Shown here: positions 53,851-64,000 of the stretch, piece by piece
Layout: each line of letters begins with the position of its first letter
Position numbering within the stretch: position 1 is the first letter of the stretch
Source: Acidovorax sp. A1169
GTDB lineage: Bacteria > Pseudomonadota > Gammaproteobacteria > Burkholderiales > Burkholderiaceae_C
Assembly (NCBI RefSeq): GCF_030704685.1
Contig: NZ_JAUZDX010000003.1
Span: forward strand, 124,001-188,000
DNA length: 64,000 bases
Reading direction: 5' to 3'
Translations under genes and position numbers: made by a program
The notes under the pieces: model-generated
Seen by the model: only the letters and a program-made list of their open reading frames with translations
Databases searched by the model: none
Told to the model about the DNA's origin: nothing

Positions 53851-53885
53851 AGTATAGCACAAATCCCTATCGAATCAGTCGGGAT
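53851..53885 (-). promoter_or_regulatory. iscR: iscR promoter with extended -10 and IscR type-1-like operator
   Basis: On the minus strand an extended -10 TGC-TATACT (complement of 53851-53859) lies about 150 bp before the iscR ATG. Upstream, at 53863-53885, is the imperfect palindrome ATCCCGACT-N5-GATAGGGAT, whose left half matches the IscR type-1 half-site (ATASYYGACT) in 9 of its positions while the right half is degenerate. No good -35 is seen, which fits an extended -10 promoter. Confidence 0.6.
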
Positions 53886-53987
53886 AAGAAACCAGCGGGT
53901 CACTATTTCCCCATACGCGTTTTTACTGACCGCCCAATTCGCCAGGAATGCACTTCCCCGCCCTCATGTCGGGGTGCAAACTCGCTT

Positions 53988-56090
<2,103 letters not shown>

Positions 56091-56183
56091 CGGTTGGGGT
56101 GGTCAGGCCGTTAAAATCGGCGGAACCTGGCACGTTACACCACGCCCGGATTCTTCGCTACTGACAACCTTTCAAGGATTTTC

Positions 56184-57380
56184 ATGTCTCTGTTCACCGC
56201 CGTCGAAATGGCACCCCGCGACCCCATCCTGGGCCTCAACGAGCAATTTGCTGCTGACACCAACCCCAACAAGGTCAATCTGGGTGTGGGCGTGTATTTC
56301 GACGACAACGGCAAGCTGCCCCTGCTGCAATGCGTGCAGGCCGCTGAAAAGACCATGATGTCGACCCCCACGGCCCGCGGCTACCTGCCCATCGACGGCA
56401 TCGTGGCCTATGACAATGCCGTCAAGGGCCTGGTCTTCGGCGCGGACAGCGAGCCCGTGACCTCCGGCCGCGTGGCCACCGTGCAGGCCATCGGCGGCAC
56501 CGGCGGCCTGAAGATCGGCGCTGACTTCCTCAAGAAGGTCAGCCCGAACGCCAAGGTGCTGATCTCCGACCCGAGCTGGGAAAACCACCGCGCGCTGTTC
56601 ACCAACGCCGGCTTCGAGGTCGACAGCTACGCCTACTACGACGCCGAAAAGCGCGGCGTGAACTTCGAGGGCTTCCTGGCCAGCCTGAATGCGGCGGTGG
56701 CCGGCACCATCGTCGTGCTGCATGCCTGCTGCCACAACCCCACTGGCTACGACATCACCTCCGACCAATGGGACCAAGTGATCGCCGCCGTCAAGGCGAA
56801 AAACCTCACCCCCTTCCTGGACATGGCCTACCAGGGCTTTGGCCATGGCATCGCCGAAGACGGCGCCGTGATCGGCAAGTTCGTGGCGGCCGGCCTGAAC
56901 TTCTTCGTCTCCACCTCGTTCAGCAAGAGCTTCAGCCTGTACGGCGAGCGCGTGGGCGGCCTGTCGGTGCTGTGCGCCGACAAGGAAGAAGCCAGCCGCG
57001 TGCTGAGCCAGCTGAAGATCGTGATCCGCACCAACTACTCCAACCCACCCATCCACGGCGGCGCCGTGGTGGCCGCCGTGCTGGACAACCCCGAGCTGCG
57101 CGCCCTGTGGGAGAAGGAACTGGCCGAAATGCGCGTGCGCATCAAGGCCATGCGCCAGAAGCTGGTCGACGGCCTGAAGGCCGCCGGCGTGAAGCAGGAC
57201 ATGTCCTTCATCACCACCCAGATCGGCATGTTCAGCTACTCGGGCCTCTCCAAGGACCAGATGGTGCGCCTGCGCAGCGAGTTCGGCGTGTACGGCACCG
57301 ACACCGGCCGCATGTGCGTTGCTGCCCTGAACAGCAAGAACATCGACTACGTCTGCCAATCCATTGCAAAGGTCGTCTGA
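56184..57380 (+). CDS. tyrB: Aromatic amino acid / aspartate aminotransferase (class I)
   Basis: 398 residues; AAGGA upstream of the ATG. PLP enzyme interconverting aspartate or aromatic amino acids with oxo-acids. PLP lysine K248 in SFSKSFSLYGERVG. Other family marks: NLGVGVYFDD, ACCHNPTG, DMAYQGFGHG and the Arg-bearing NYSNPP. The sequence is of the TyrB/AspC type; which substrate dominates cannot be told. Divergent from uvrB. The next gene (57364) starts inside its last 17 bases. Confidence 0.92.
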   Translation: MSLFTAVEMAPRDPILGLNEQFAADTNPNKVNLGVGVYFDDNGKLPLLQCVQAAEKTMMSTPTARGYLPIDGIVAYDNAVKGLVFGADSEPVTSGRVATVQAIGGTGGLKIGADFLKKVSPNAKVLISDPSWENHRALFTNAGFEVDSYAYYDAEKRGVNFEGFLASLNAAVAGTIVVLHACCHNPTGYDITSDQWDQVIAAVKAKNLTPFLDMAYQGFGHGIAEDGAVIGKFVAAGLNFFVSTSFSKSFSLYGERVGGLSVLCADKEEASRVLSQLKIVIRTNYSNPPIHGGAVVAAVLDNPELRALWEKELAEMRVRIKAMRQKLVDGLKAAGVKQDMSFITTQIGMFSYSGLSKDQMVRLRSEFGVYGTDTGRMCVAALNSKNIDYVCQSIAKVV

Positions 57381-57990
57381 TTGGAACGATGAAGCGGCGC
57401 TGCGGCGCCGCTTCGTGAGCCAGGCGCTCCAGAACCCGCACAACGCGGCCATTCTGGGGCGTTTGCCGCTACTGGGCCTGCCAGATGCCTGGCTGGTCGC
57501 AGGCTGCCTGTTCCAGACGGTGTGGAACCTGCACGCGGGGCACGCGCCCGATGCGCGCATCAAGGACTACGACCTGTTCTACTTCGACGCGGGCGACCTG
57601 TCGGCCGCCGCCGAAGAGGCCGTGCAGATGCGTGCCGCAGCCCTGTTCGCCGACCTGCCCATCACCGTGGAAGCCAAGAACCAGGCGCGTGTGCACCTGT
57701 GGTACGAAGAATGGTTCGGCTACCCCTACACCGCCCTCACCTCGGCGCGCGAGGGCATTGGCCGCTTTCTCGTGCCCTGCACCTGCGTGGGATTGCAACC
57801 GACGCATTCAGGCCCGGTACTGCATGCGCCTTACGGACTCGATGAGCTGTATGCCGGCATCCTGCGGCCCAACCATGCCTGCCCGCACCTGCCCTTGTTC
57901 GATGCCAAGGCGGCCAGCTACCAGCAGCGCTGGCCATGGCTGTGCATCGAGCGCGAATTCACCCCCACAGCACCGAGCGCATCGATATAG
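57364..57990 (+). CDS. Nucleotidyltransferase family protein (COG3575/DUF925)
   Basis: 208 residues from a TTG at 57364 that lies within the tail of tyrB; a GTG at 57415 is the alternative and removes 17 residues. The DUF925 pattern is visible: DAWLVAGCLFQTVWNL, the acidic pair KDYDLFYFD in the nucleotidyltransferase-like core and HLWYEEWFGYPY. The activity of this family is not established. Its 3' end overlaps the convergent dioxygenase gene by 32 bp. Probably translated with the aminotransferase. Confidence 0.8.
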   Translation: MQRSSDWNDEAALRRRFVSQALQNPHNAAILGRLPLLGLPDAWLVAGCLFQTVWNLHAGHAPDARIKDYDLFYFDAGDLSAAAEEAVQMRAAALFADLPITVEAKNQARVHLWYEEWFGYPYTALTSAREGIGRFLVPCTCVGLQPTHSGPVLHAPYGLDELYAGILRPNHACPHLPLFDAKAASYQQRWPWLCIEREFTPTAPSASI

Positions 57991-58879
57991 AAGCCGACTG
58001 GAATCCCGTGTTGAAGAAACGCGGCATTTCGGTCGACTTCACCGCACCCGCCGCATACAGCAGAGGCAGATAGTGCTCGTGCGTGGGATGGGCCTGCTTG
58101 GCCACAGCGCCGAGCTTCAGAAAGTCCGCCAGCGCATCGAGCTGGCCCTTCTTGATCTGGTCCTGCACCACCCCATCGAACTCCTGCGCCCAGTCGTAGG
58201 CCTCGTTGGCCGCCGTGCCGCGGCGCGTCACGCGCAGGTTGTGCACCACATTGCCGCTGCCCACGATGAGCACGCCGCGTTCGCGCAGCACCGCCAGTTG
58301 CCGACCCAAAGCATAGTGCTCGGCCGGGGCACGGCTGTAGTCCATGCTCAGCTGCAGCACGGGGATCTGCGCCTTGGGGAACATGGGCTTGAGCACCGAC
58401 CAGGTGCCGTGGTCCAGACCCCATTCGCCCTCGTCCACCCCCAGCGCCGCGCCGGTGGCCGGTGATTTCAGCTCCCTGGCCAGGCTGCGCGCCACGGCGG
58501 GTGCACCGGGCGCGGGGTACTGTTGGTCGAACAGCGCCTGCGGAAAACCGCCGAAGTCGTGGATGGTCTTGGGGTTGGCCATGCCCGTGAGCTGCCAGCC
58601 ACCCTGCGTGAGCCAATGGGCGGAGATGCACACAATGAGCTGGGGCTGCACCGCGCGGGCCATCAATTCGGTGCCCAGCGCCTCCCAGGTGCGGCGCCAG
58701 GCGTTGTCCTCGATGGCATTCATGGGGCTGCCGTGCCCCACGAACAGCACCGGCATGCGCGGCGACGGCTTGAGGGCTTGCAACGCGGGCAAGGCGGCGG
58801 CACTGCTGAGCGAGGTCACGGTAACTCCCGGAAAAGCAGCCAACCCTGCGAGGGCGGCCAAAGAGGTTCTGCGGTGCAT
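57959..58879 (-). CDS. ygiD: LigB/DODA-type class III extradiol dioxygenase (YgiD-like)
   Basis: 306 residues from the ATG complementary to 58877-58879. A hydrophobic leader of about 35 residues (RRTSLAALAGLAAFPG) suggests export, which is unusual for E. coli YgiD. Core matches the 4,5-DOPA extradiol dioxygenase family: FVGHGSPMNA, CISAHW, LSMDYSR and GNVVHNLRV, including the His metal ligands. The family opens aromatic diols such as DOPA; the true substrate is unknown. Its 3' end overlaps the gene 57364-57990 by 32 bp. Confidence 0.85.
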   Translation of the reverse strand: MHRRTSLAALAGLAAFPGVTVTSLSSAAALPALQALKPSPRMPVLFVGHGSPMNAIEDNAWRRTWEALGTELMARAVQPQLIVCISAHWLTQGGWQLTGMANPKTIHDFGGFPQALFDQQYPAPGAPAVARSLARELKSPATGAALGVDEGEWGLDHGTWSVLKPMFPKAQIPVLQLSMDYSRAPAEHYALGRQLAVLRERGVLIVGSGNVVHNLRVTRRGTAANEAYDWAQEFDGVVQDQIKKGQLDALADFLKLGAVAKQAHPTHEHYLPLLYAAGAVKSTEMPRFFNTGFQSASISMRSVLWG

Positions 58880-58990
58880 GAATGGGAGAAGGTAACAAAT
58901 TTTGTATAACGCAGGGAGTGAGCGCTCGGCCTGGCCAAAGTTCCTGCCATCAAGTGCCTGTGCGTTGCCCTTCCATTCCCATAAAGAGAC

Positions 58991-59884
58991 ATGACCACCA
59001 CCACCCTGCCCCAACCCCTGCGCAACACCCGCGTCCTGAGCCTTGCCCTGAACCTGCCCGGCCCCGCCGCGCTGATGCGCTGCGCGCGCATGGGCGCCGA
59101 ATGCACCAAGCTCGAACCGCCGCCGGTGGCCGGCTACCCGAGCGCCGACCCCATGGGCATCTATAGCCCGGCGGCCTATGCCACGCTGCACCAGGGCGTG
59201 CGGGTGCTGCACGCCCACCTCAAGACCGCCGAGGGTCAGGCCACGCTGCACGAGGAACTGGCGCGCACCGATGTGCTGATCACCTCGTTTCGCCCCTCGG
59301 CCCTGGCCAAGCTGGGCCTGGGTTGGGTCGCCCTGCAGGCGAAGTACCCGCGCCTGTCGCTGGTGCGCATTGTCGGTGCCGCCGCCGGGCGCGCCGAGGA
59401 GCCGGGTCACGACCTCACCTACCTGGCCGATGCCGGCCTGGTCACCGGCACCGAGATGCCGCCCACCCTGTACGCGGACATGGGCGGATCGCTGATGGCC
59501 AGCGAGGCCGTGCTGCAGGCCCTGCTGGAGCGCGCCCACACCGGCGCCGGCGTGTGCATCGAGGTCGCCCTGGCGGATGCCGCAGCCTGGCTGGCCCAGC
59601 CGCGCGACTGGGGCCTGACCACACCCGGTGGCGACGTGGGCGGCAACCACGCCGGCTACCGCATCTACCCCTGCGCCGACGGCCGCGTGGCCGTGGCCGC
59701 GCTGGAGCCCCACTTCGCTGCCAGCCTGTGCGCTGCGGCGGGTCTGCCCGCCACGGGCGACGCCCAGGTGCTGCGCGCCCCCGCCACGCACGAGGCAGTG
59801 GCAGGCTTCCTGCGCACGCAGACCCGCGCGCAGCTCGATGCACTGGCGCTGGCCCAGGACATCCCCCTTCACACCCTGGCCTGA
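58991..59884 (+). CDS. CaiB/BaiF CoA-transferase family protein, short form
   Basis: 297 residues, shorter than the usual 380-400 of CaiB/BaiF CoA transferases. The N-terminal half-fold is visible (VLSLALNLPGPAALMRCARMGAECTKLEPP) and the catalytic Asp in GHDLTYLADAGL. The small domain seems reduced or absent. Such short forms include alpha-methylacyl-CoA racemase-like and other class III enzymes, so a CoA-transfer role on an acyl-CoA is likely, but the substrate is unknown. Divergent from the dioxygenase gene. Confidence 0.75.
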   Translation: MTTTTLPQPLRNTRVLSLALNLPGPAALMRCARMGAECTKLEPPPVAGYPSADPMGIYSPAAYATLHQGVRVLHAHLKTAEGQATLHEELARTDVLITSFRPSALAKLGLGWVALQAKYPRLSLVRIVGAAAGRAEEPGHDLTYLADAGLVTGTEMPPTLYADMGGSLMASEAVLQALLERAHTGAGVCIEVALADAAAWLAQPRDWGLTTPGGDVGGNHAGYRIYPCADGRVAVAALEPHFAASLCAAAGLPATGDAQVLRAPATHEAVAGFLRTQTRAQLDALALAQDIPLHTLA

Positions 59885-59896
59885 CGGATACCAACG

Positions 59897-60610
59897 ATGC
59901 AAAAGCAGGGAACGGTGGTGCGCTGGAATGCCGAACGCGCCTTTGGCTTCATCCGCAGCCCGGACACCGATGCGGACGTGTTCTTCCATGTGCGGGACTT
60001 CCGCGGCGGCGGCGTGCCACGCGAAGGCCAGCCGGTGTACTACGAGGAGATCCATGTGGCCGGCAAAGGTCCACGGGCGATGGCGGTGCAGCCGGTGGGC
60101 GCACCCACAGGCAAGAACACCCCTCCGCGCCCGCAGGCAGGCAGCGCCCACAGCGCGGGCGCTACACGCACAACCGGCGAAAGCAAGGGTCAAGCGCGCG
60201 CACCCCGGCGGCAACAGCCATCGAGCGCTGCCCGATCCGGCAGATCACCGGCATTCCAGGGACTGGCCTTTCTGCTGATGGTGCTTTGGATGGGCATGCT
60301 GGCCTTTGGCGCATGGAACCACCGATTGCCGGTGTGGCTGCTGGGCGGCGCTGCGGCGTTGAATCTGCTGACCTTTATCGTCTATTACCTCGACAAGAGC
60401 GCTGCGCAAAGCGGCCAGTGGCGCGTGCCAGAAAACAACCTGCACCTCCTTGCACTTGTCGGCGGCTGGCCCGGCGCCTGGTTCGCCCAGCAGATGCTGC
60501 GTCACAAATCGAGCAAGACCCGGTTTCGGGCAACGTACTGGGCAACGGTGATTCTGAACTGCGCAGGCCTTGCCGCATGGGTGATGCGCTGGATCAGCCC
60601 CAATGTGTGA
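59897..60610 (+). CDS. Cold-shock domain / DUF1294 membrane protein
   Basis: 237 residues. The N-terminal 65 residues are a cold-shock-like OB fold (GTVVRWNAERAFGFIRSP, ADVFFHVRDF). A basic Ser/Gly/Pro linker follows (residues 70-115). Four hydrophobic helices from residue 120 form DUF1294 (LDKSAAQSGQWRVPENNLHLL, GWPGAWFAQQMLRHKS). This CSD-DUF1294 arrangement is widespread in proteobacteria; it may link nucleic-acid binding to the membrane. Starts 12 bp after the CoA-transferase gene. Confidence 0.85.
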   Translation: MQKQGTVVRWNAERAFGFIRSPDTDADVFFHVRDFRGGGVPREGQPVYYEEIHVAGKGPRAMAVQPVGAPTGKNTPPRPQAGSAHSAGATRTTGESKGQARAPRRQQPSSAARSGRSPAFQGLAFLLMVLWMGMLAFGAWNHRLPVWLLGGAAALNLLTFIVYYLDKSAAQSGQWRVPENNLHLLALVGGWPGAWFAQQMLRHKSSKTRFRATYWATVILNCAGLAAWVMRWISPNV

Positions 60611-60700
60611 TGACAGGTAAATTGTCCCTGGGACTACACACAGCGACATCGCCAGCGGCTTCAATGGAGAAAGTTATCCACCCCTCCAAAGGAGACGGCC

Positions 60701-61165
60701 ATGAAGCCAATGATTCTTGACTCCACCATGACCAATATGGGCGGCGTGTTCTATCCCACCGGGCATGTGTTCGCCCTGTTCCCTGACGAGGACTGCGTGC
60801 GCCAGGCGGCGACGGCCCTGGAGGCCGCAGGCCACAAGGGTGAACTGGCCTATGCCAGCCCAGAGGTCATCATGGCCGACATCGTGCGCACGCTCGGTAC
60901 GGCGGATGCGCCCCTGCCCTCCGTAGGCGCCGAAGGCGACATGGTGCGCCGCATTGCCGACCTGGCCAGTACCGGCCACCATGGCCTGCTGATCCAGATG
61001 GACAGCAAGGACGAACCCGATACGGTGGTCTCGGCCATCGCTCCCGAGGGCGCTGCCACGGCCTTCTACTACCGCACCTTCATCATCGAAGACCTCGTGA
61101 CCCCGCCGGTGCCGGACGACAAGACCCAGTCCGTGGTGGTCGGCACGCACGCCGCGACCAACTGA
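60701..61165 (+). CDS. Hypothetical protein, 154 residues
   Basis: ATG preceded by AAAGGAG at good spacing. An alpha/beta ferredoxin-like layout is suggested: GHVFALFPDEDCVRQAATALEAAG then a strand (HKGELAYAS), a helix, and a C-terminal VSAIAPEGAATAFYYRTFIIEDL. The repeated strand-helix pattern resembles stress-response domain proteins of the general-stress type, but I cannot name the family. No signal or membrane segment. It is followed by a strong terminator. Confidence 0.7.
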   Translation: MKPMILDSTMTNMGGVFYPTGHVFALFPDEDCVRQAATALEAAGHKGELAYASPEVIMADIVRTLGTADAPLPSVGAEGDMVRRIADLASTGHHGLLIQMDSKDEPDTVVSAIAPEGAATAFYYRTFIIEDLVTPPVPDDKTQSVVVGTHAATN

Positions 61166-61210
61166 GCACGCCCCGACAGCCCCTCGGCAGTGGGTCGGCG
61201 GCCCCATGAA

Positions 61211-61243
61211 GAACCCGCGTTCCGCAACGAACGCGGGTTTTCT
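61211..61243 (+). terminator. Rho-independent terminator after the 154-residue protein
   Basis: AACCCGCGTTC (61212-61222) and GAACGCGGGTT (61229-61239) form an 11-bp perfect stem with a 6-nt loop, followed by four T. It is 46 bp after the stop codon at 61165. Confidence 0.88.
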
Positions 61244-61478
61244 ACGTCTGCCGCCGCAACACCCGCAGCCAAGGATTTGCTGCCAAGCCGCCGCGATGCC
61301 GATATAGTGGTCTTGCACGGCCAAGACTCGCACGCTCGCTCACCCACCGGCTCGGTGGTCTGGGGAGCAGACGTGGCCCACCGCATGGGAGGAACCGGTA
61401 TGGGATTGTTCAGCCACACAAGCCCGCTCCAGGCGCACCGGGCCGCAGGGCCCTGAAGCGCAACAGCAGCCGCCGTGC
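61244..61478. other. Intergenic region before the GGDEF-EAL gene
   Basis: With the preceding terminator this makes a 313-bp gap. A -10-like TATAGT lies at 61303-61308 without a clear -35. I see no riboswitch or other structure that I can name. Confidence 0.5.
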
Positions 61479-63908
61479 ATGACCGACGCGCGCGAGCCAT
61501 CAGGCCCGGGACCGCTGCGCTCCACGCTGCGGGTCACCTGGCCCTTCCTGTTGATGGTGCTTTTGCTGGCGGCCTGTGCGTCGGGCAGCCTGTATGTGCT
61601 GTCGGCCGTGCGTGCCTTCGTGGCCGGCGAGAGCCTGTGGACCAAGGGGCAGAAGGACGCCATCTATTACCTGGACCGCTATGCCGCCACCGGCTCCCCC
61701 GACGCCTATGCGCAGTACCGCAAGGCCGTCGAAGCCCCCCTGGGCGACAAGGCGGCCCGGCTGGCCCTGGTGGAGTCGGACCCCATCGATTTGAAGGCTG
61801 CGCGCGAGGGATTTGCCCGCGGCGAGAACCACCCCGATGACATCGACAGCCTGATCTGGCTGCTGCGCTGGTTCCACCACTTCGAGATCATGCAGCAGCC
61901 GCTGACCCACTGGCTGGTTGGAGACCAGCACATTGCCAGCCTGCAACTGCTGGCCGAAGAGATTCGGCAGGGCCATGCCGCAGGGCTGGTGGACGCTGCC
62001 ACGCGCCGAGGCTGGCAGGCCAGCATCCGAGCCATCAACGCAGGCGCCACGCCGGCCGCCCGGGCCTTCAGCGCTTCGCTCGGAGACAGCTCCCGGCGCA
62101 TAGTGCAATGGCTGCTCTGGGCCAACATGGGCATGGCCGCCGTGCTGATCCTGCTGACCACCTGGCACACCCGGGCGCTGCTGGCCCAGCGACAGCGTGC
62201 GGAGCTGGCGCTCGACGCAGAGCGCGAGCAGGCGCATGTCACGCTGGCGGCCATTGGCGATGCCGTGGTGACCACCGATCTGCATGGCAAGGTGCTGTAC
62301 CTCAATCCCGCCGCCGAGGTCCTGGTGGGCATGCCAGCCCAGGAGGCCACCGGGCGCCCCCTGGCCCAGGTGCTGCAGCTCAATGACGGCACAGGCCCCC
62401 TGGGCGCCGACCAACTGGTGGAGCGGGTGCTGCGCGGCGGGCCCACGCACCGCGATGGATTCACGCCGACCGTGGTGCGGCCCGACCAGAGCCTGGTGCC
62501 CATCAAGCTGGTGGGCTCGCCCATCCACCACCAGTCCCTCCCCCGGGGGGTGGTGCTGGTGCTGCACGACGTGACGCGCGAACAGCACTATGTGGAGCAG
62601 CTGTCCTGGCAGGCCAGCCACGATGCGCTCACGGGCCTGGTGAACCGGCGCGAGTTCGAGCGCCGGCTGGAGGCCCTGCTGGCCCAGCCGCGTGCCATGG
62701 GGCGCGAAGGCGCCCTGCTCTACGTCGACCTGGACCAGTTCAAGCTCATCAACGACACCTGCGGCCACCAGGCCGGCGACGAGATGCTGCGCGAGGTCTG
62801 CCGCATGCTGCAAAGCCACCTGCGCGAGGGCGACACGCTGGCGCGCCTGGGCGGGGACGAGTTCGGCATCCTGCTCAAGGACTGCCCGCCCGGCCCGTCG
62901 GCACGCATTGCAGAGCAACTGCGCCAGGCCGGGCACGAACTGCGCGTGCTGTGGGAGGGGCGGCAACTCTCCACCGGCCTGAGCATCGGCATGGTGCAGC
63001 TGATCCCCGCGCTCAGCACCATCCAGGAAGCCATGCGCGTGGCCGACATGGCCTGCTACCGCGCCAAGGAGGGCGGGCGCAACCAGGTCTTCATCTACCA
63101 GACGCAAGACATCGAGATGAGCCGCCGCGAAGGCGACATGAACTGGGTGCGGCGCCTGCGCCTGGCGCTGGAGCACGACCGCTTCCGGCTGCATGCGCAG
63201 ACCATCACCGCGCTGCAGGGCAGTTCCGCTGGATCGGGCCTGCACCTGGAGGTGCTGCTGCGCCTTGCCGAAGACAACACGGAGGAACTCATCGCCCCAG
63301 GCTGCTTCATCCCCGCTGCCGAGCACTACGGCATGATGCCCGCCATCGACCGCTGGGTCGTGCGACACACGCTGGACGCTCTGGCGCAGCACCAGGCTGC
63401 AGGCGCCCGCCCGGCCGTGCACACCTGCGCCATCAACCTCTCGGGCACCACCCTGGGCGACGAGAGCCTGCTCAAGTACATCCGCAGCGAAATCGAGCAG
63501 TCGGGGGTGGATGCGCATCGGCTGTGCTTCGAGATCACCGAGACCAGCGCCATTTCCCACCTGCCCAGCGCGGTGCGGCTGATGAAGGACCTGCAGCAAC
63601 TGGGCTGCCGCTTTGCTCTCGATGATTTCGGCGTGGGCATGTCCTCCTTCACCTACCTCAAGCACCTGCCGGTGGACTACCTCAAGATCGACGGCAGCTT
63701 CGTGCGCGACATGCTGGACGACCCGACCAACCGCGCCATGGTGGAGATGATCAACCACATCGGCCATGTCATGGGCAAGGAGACCATCGCCGAGTTTGCC
63801 GAGTCCACGGCCATCGTCGATGCGCTGCGCTCCATCGGTGTGGACCATGCGCAGGGCTATGTGCTCTCGCGCCCCATCCCGCTGGCCGACTGCCTGCGGG
63901 GTGCATGA
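61479..63908 (+). CDS. Membrane GGDEF-EAL protein with PAS domain (c-di-GMP turnover)
   Basis: 809 residues. TM1 about 20-45, periplasmic sensor region to about 210, TM2 about 215-235, a PAS domain about 245-370, GGDEF at about 380-545 and EAL at about 560-805. The GGDEF motif is intact (LARLGGDEFGIL). In the EAL domain the motif reads EVL, a common active variant. Other key residues are present: NLSG, FEITET, DDFG, LKIDGSF. So the protein may make and break c-di-GMP, with the balance set by its sensor parts. Neighbouring genes give no clue to the signal. Confidence 0.92.
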   Translation: MTDAREPSGPGPLRSTLRVTWPFLLMVLLLAACASGSLYVLSAVRAFVAGESLWTKGQKDAIYYLDRYAATGSPDAYAQYRKAVEAPLGDKAARLALVESDPIDLKAAREGFARGENHPDDIDSLIWLLRWFHHFEIMQQPLTHWLVGDQHIASLQLLAEEIRQGHAAGLVDAATRRGWQASIRAINAGATPAARAFSASLGDSSRRIVQWLLWANMGMAAVLILLTTWHTRALLAQRQRAELALDAEREQAHVTLAAIGDAVVTTDLHGKVLYLNPAAEVLVGMPAQEATGRPLAQVLQLNDGTGPLGADQLVERVLRGGPTHRDGFTPTVVRPDQSLVPIKLVGSPIHHQSLPRGVVLVLHDVTREQHYVEQLSWQASHDALTGLVNRREFERRLEALLAQPRAMGREGALLYVDLDQFKLINDTCGHQAGDEMLREVCRMLQSHLREGDTLARLGGDEFGILLKDCPPGPSARIAEQLRQAGHELRVLWEGRQLSTGLSIGMVQLIPALSTIQEAMRVADMACYRAKEGGRNQVFIYQTQDIEMSRREGDMNWVRRLRLALEHDRFRLHAQTITALQGSSAGSGLHLEVLLRLAEDNTEELIAPGCFIPAAEHYGMMPAIDRWVVRHTLDALAQHQAAGARPAVHTCAINLSGTTLGDESLLKYIRSEIEQSGVDAHRLCFEITETSAISHLPSAVRLMKDLQQLGCRFALDDFGVGMSSFTYLKHLPVDYLKIDGSFVRDMLDDPTNRAMVEMINHIGHVMGKETIAEFAESTAIVDALRSIGVDHAQGYVLSRPIPLADCLRGA

Positions 63909-64000
63909 GCCAGGGCCCCGCTGCCCAGCGCCAGGCCAGGCACCACCAGCAGCACGGCGGCCAGCAAGGCCCCCGAGAGCGGCTCGCCCAGCAGCCAGGC
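63857..64000 (-). CDS. Likely DMT/EamA-family transporter, C-terminal fragment
   Basis: An open frame runs from the window end to a TAG at 63857-63859. The 47 visible codons begin WLLGEPLSGALLAAVLLV, which is the WLxGE-plus-helix end of EamA drug/metabolite transporters, then a short polar tail. The rest of the gene is outside the window. It overlaps the 3' end of the GGDEF-EAL gene by 52 bp. Confidence 0.5.
   Translation of the reverse strand, partial: AWLLGEPLSGALLAAVLLVVPGLALGSGALAHAPRRQSASGMGREST

Noticed and set aside
56091..56183. LexA box upstream of uvrB
   Set aside because: No CTGT-N8-ACAG-like sequence is present in the intergenic region.
63200..63900. Degenerate EAL domain, since the motif reads EVL
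   Set aside because: EVL is a common active variant and the other catalytic residues (NLSG, EITET, DDFG, LKIDG) are present.

Overview
The window is high-GC, densely packed bacterial DNA with the gene content of a betaproteobacterium, most likely a member of the Comamonadaceae (Acidovorax/Delftia-like). The grounds are a pyruvate dehydrogenase operon whose E3 carries its own lipoyl domain, the iscR-S-U-A-hscB-hscA-fdx order beside dnaQ, Tat-type ABC binding proteins linked to urea-derivative hydrolases, and GTG/TTG starts with many 4-nt ATGA/GTGA overlaps. This placement is inference from content; no 16S gene is present. I see no insertion sequence, phage, CRISPR array or origin.

Layout. 1-4602: the 3' end of a DeoR-type regulator, then small proteins (DUF2199, a membrane protein, DUF4274, an unrecognised 399-residue protein, DMP19/DUF4375), several of them of the kind often found as immunity-like accessory genes. 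4781-11037 (minus): aceE-aceF-lpdA, closed by a strong terminator. 11277-14461: a divergent PAS histidine kinase and FixJ-type response regulator. 14650-20183: folD, M3 oligopeptidase, a periplasmic glutaredoxin-like protein, rpiA, pyrD. 20367-28558: a LuxR-type response regulator, a convergent hybrid sensor kinase, and, divergent from the kinase, a 1857-residue protein joining a GMC oxidoreductase, an alpha/beta hydrolase with a Cys nucleophile and a PhoD-like metallophosphatase. 28607-31993 (minus): a YqjD/YqjE-type membrane-stress cluster, then an FAD oxidoreductase and an acetylpolyamine-amidohydrolase-type deacetylase with overlapping ends.

32295-46059 is a nitrogen-scavenging region of about 14 kb. 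A near-consensus sigma-54 promoter sits just before an allophanate hydrolase. It is followed by a nitrate/taurine-type ABC transporter, an AtzG/HpxX-AtzE/HpxY-HpxZ set, a BMP-type (nucleoside-like) ABC transporter, two isochorismatase-fold cysteine hydrolases resembling biuret hydrolase and triuret hydrolase, and a GntR regulator. Together these predict import of ureido compounds and stepwise hydrolysis through biuret and allophanate to ammonia and CO2.

46133-63908 is mostly housekeeping: a periplasmic metallo-hydrolase, two identical tRNA-Val(CAC) genes, dnaQ, the isc operon with an IscR-like operator and an internal terminator-like hairpin, uvrB, an aromatic/aspartate aminotransferase, a nucleotidyltransferase-like protein, a DODA-type dioxygenase, a short CaiB/BaiF protein, a CSD-DUF1294 protein, an unknown 154-residue protein and a GGDEF-EAL protein. 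The window ends in the likely 3' end of a DMT/EamA transporter.

The points most worth following are the triple-domain fusion with its dedicated two-component pair, the sigma-54-driven ureido-nitrogen cluster, and a roughly 102-nt hairpin repeat found twice, each time directly after the stop codon of a LuxR/FixJ-type response regulator, in which the loop is conserved but the inner stem has changed sequence while staying paired.
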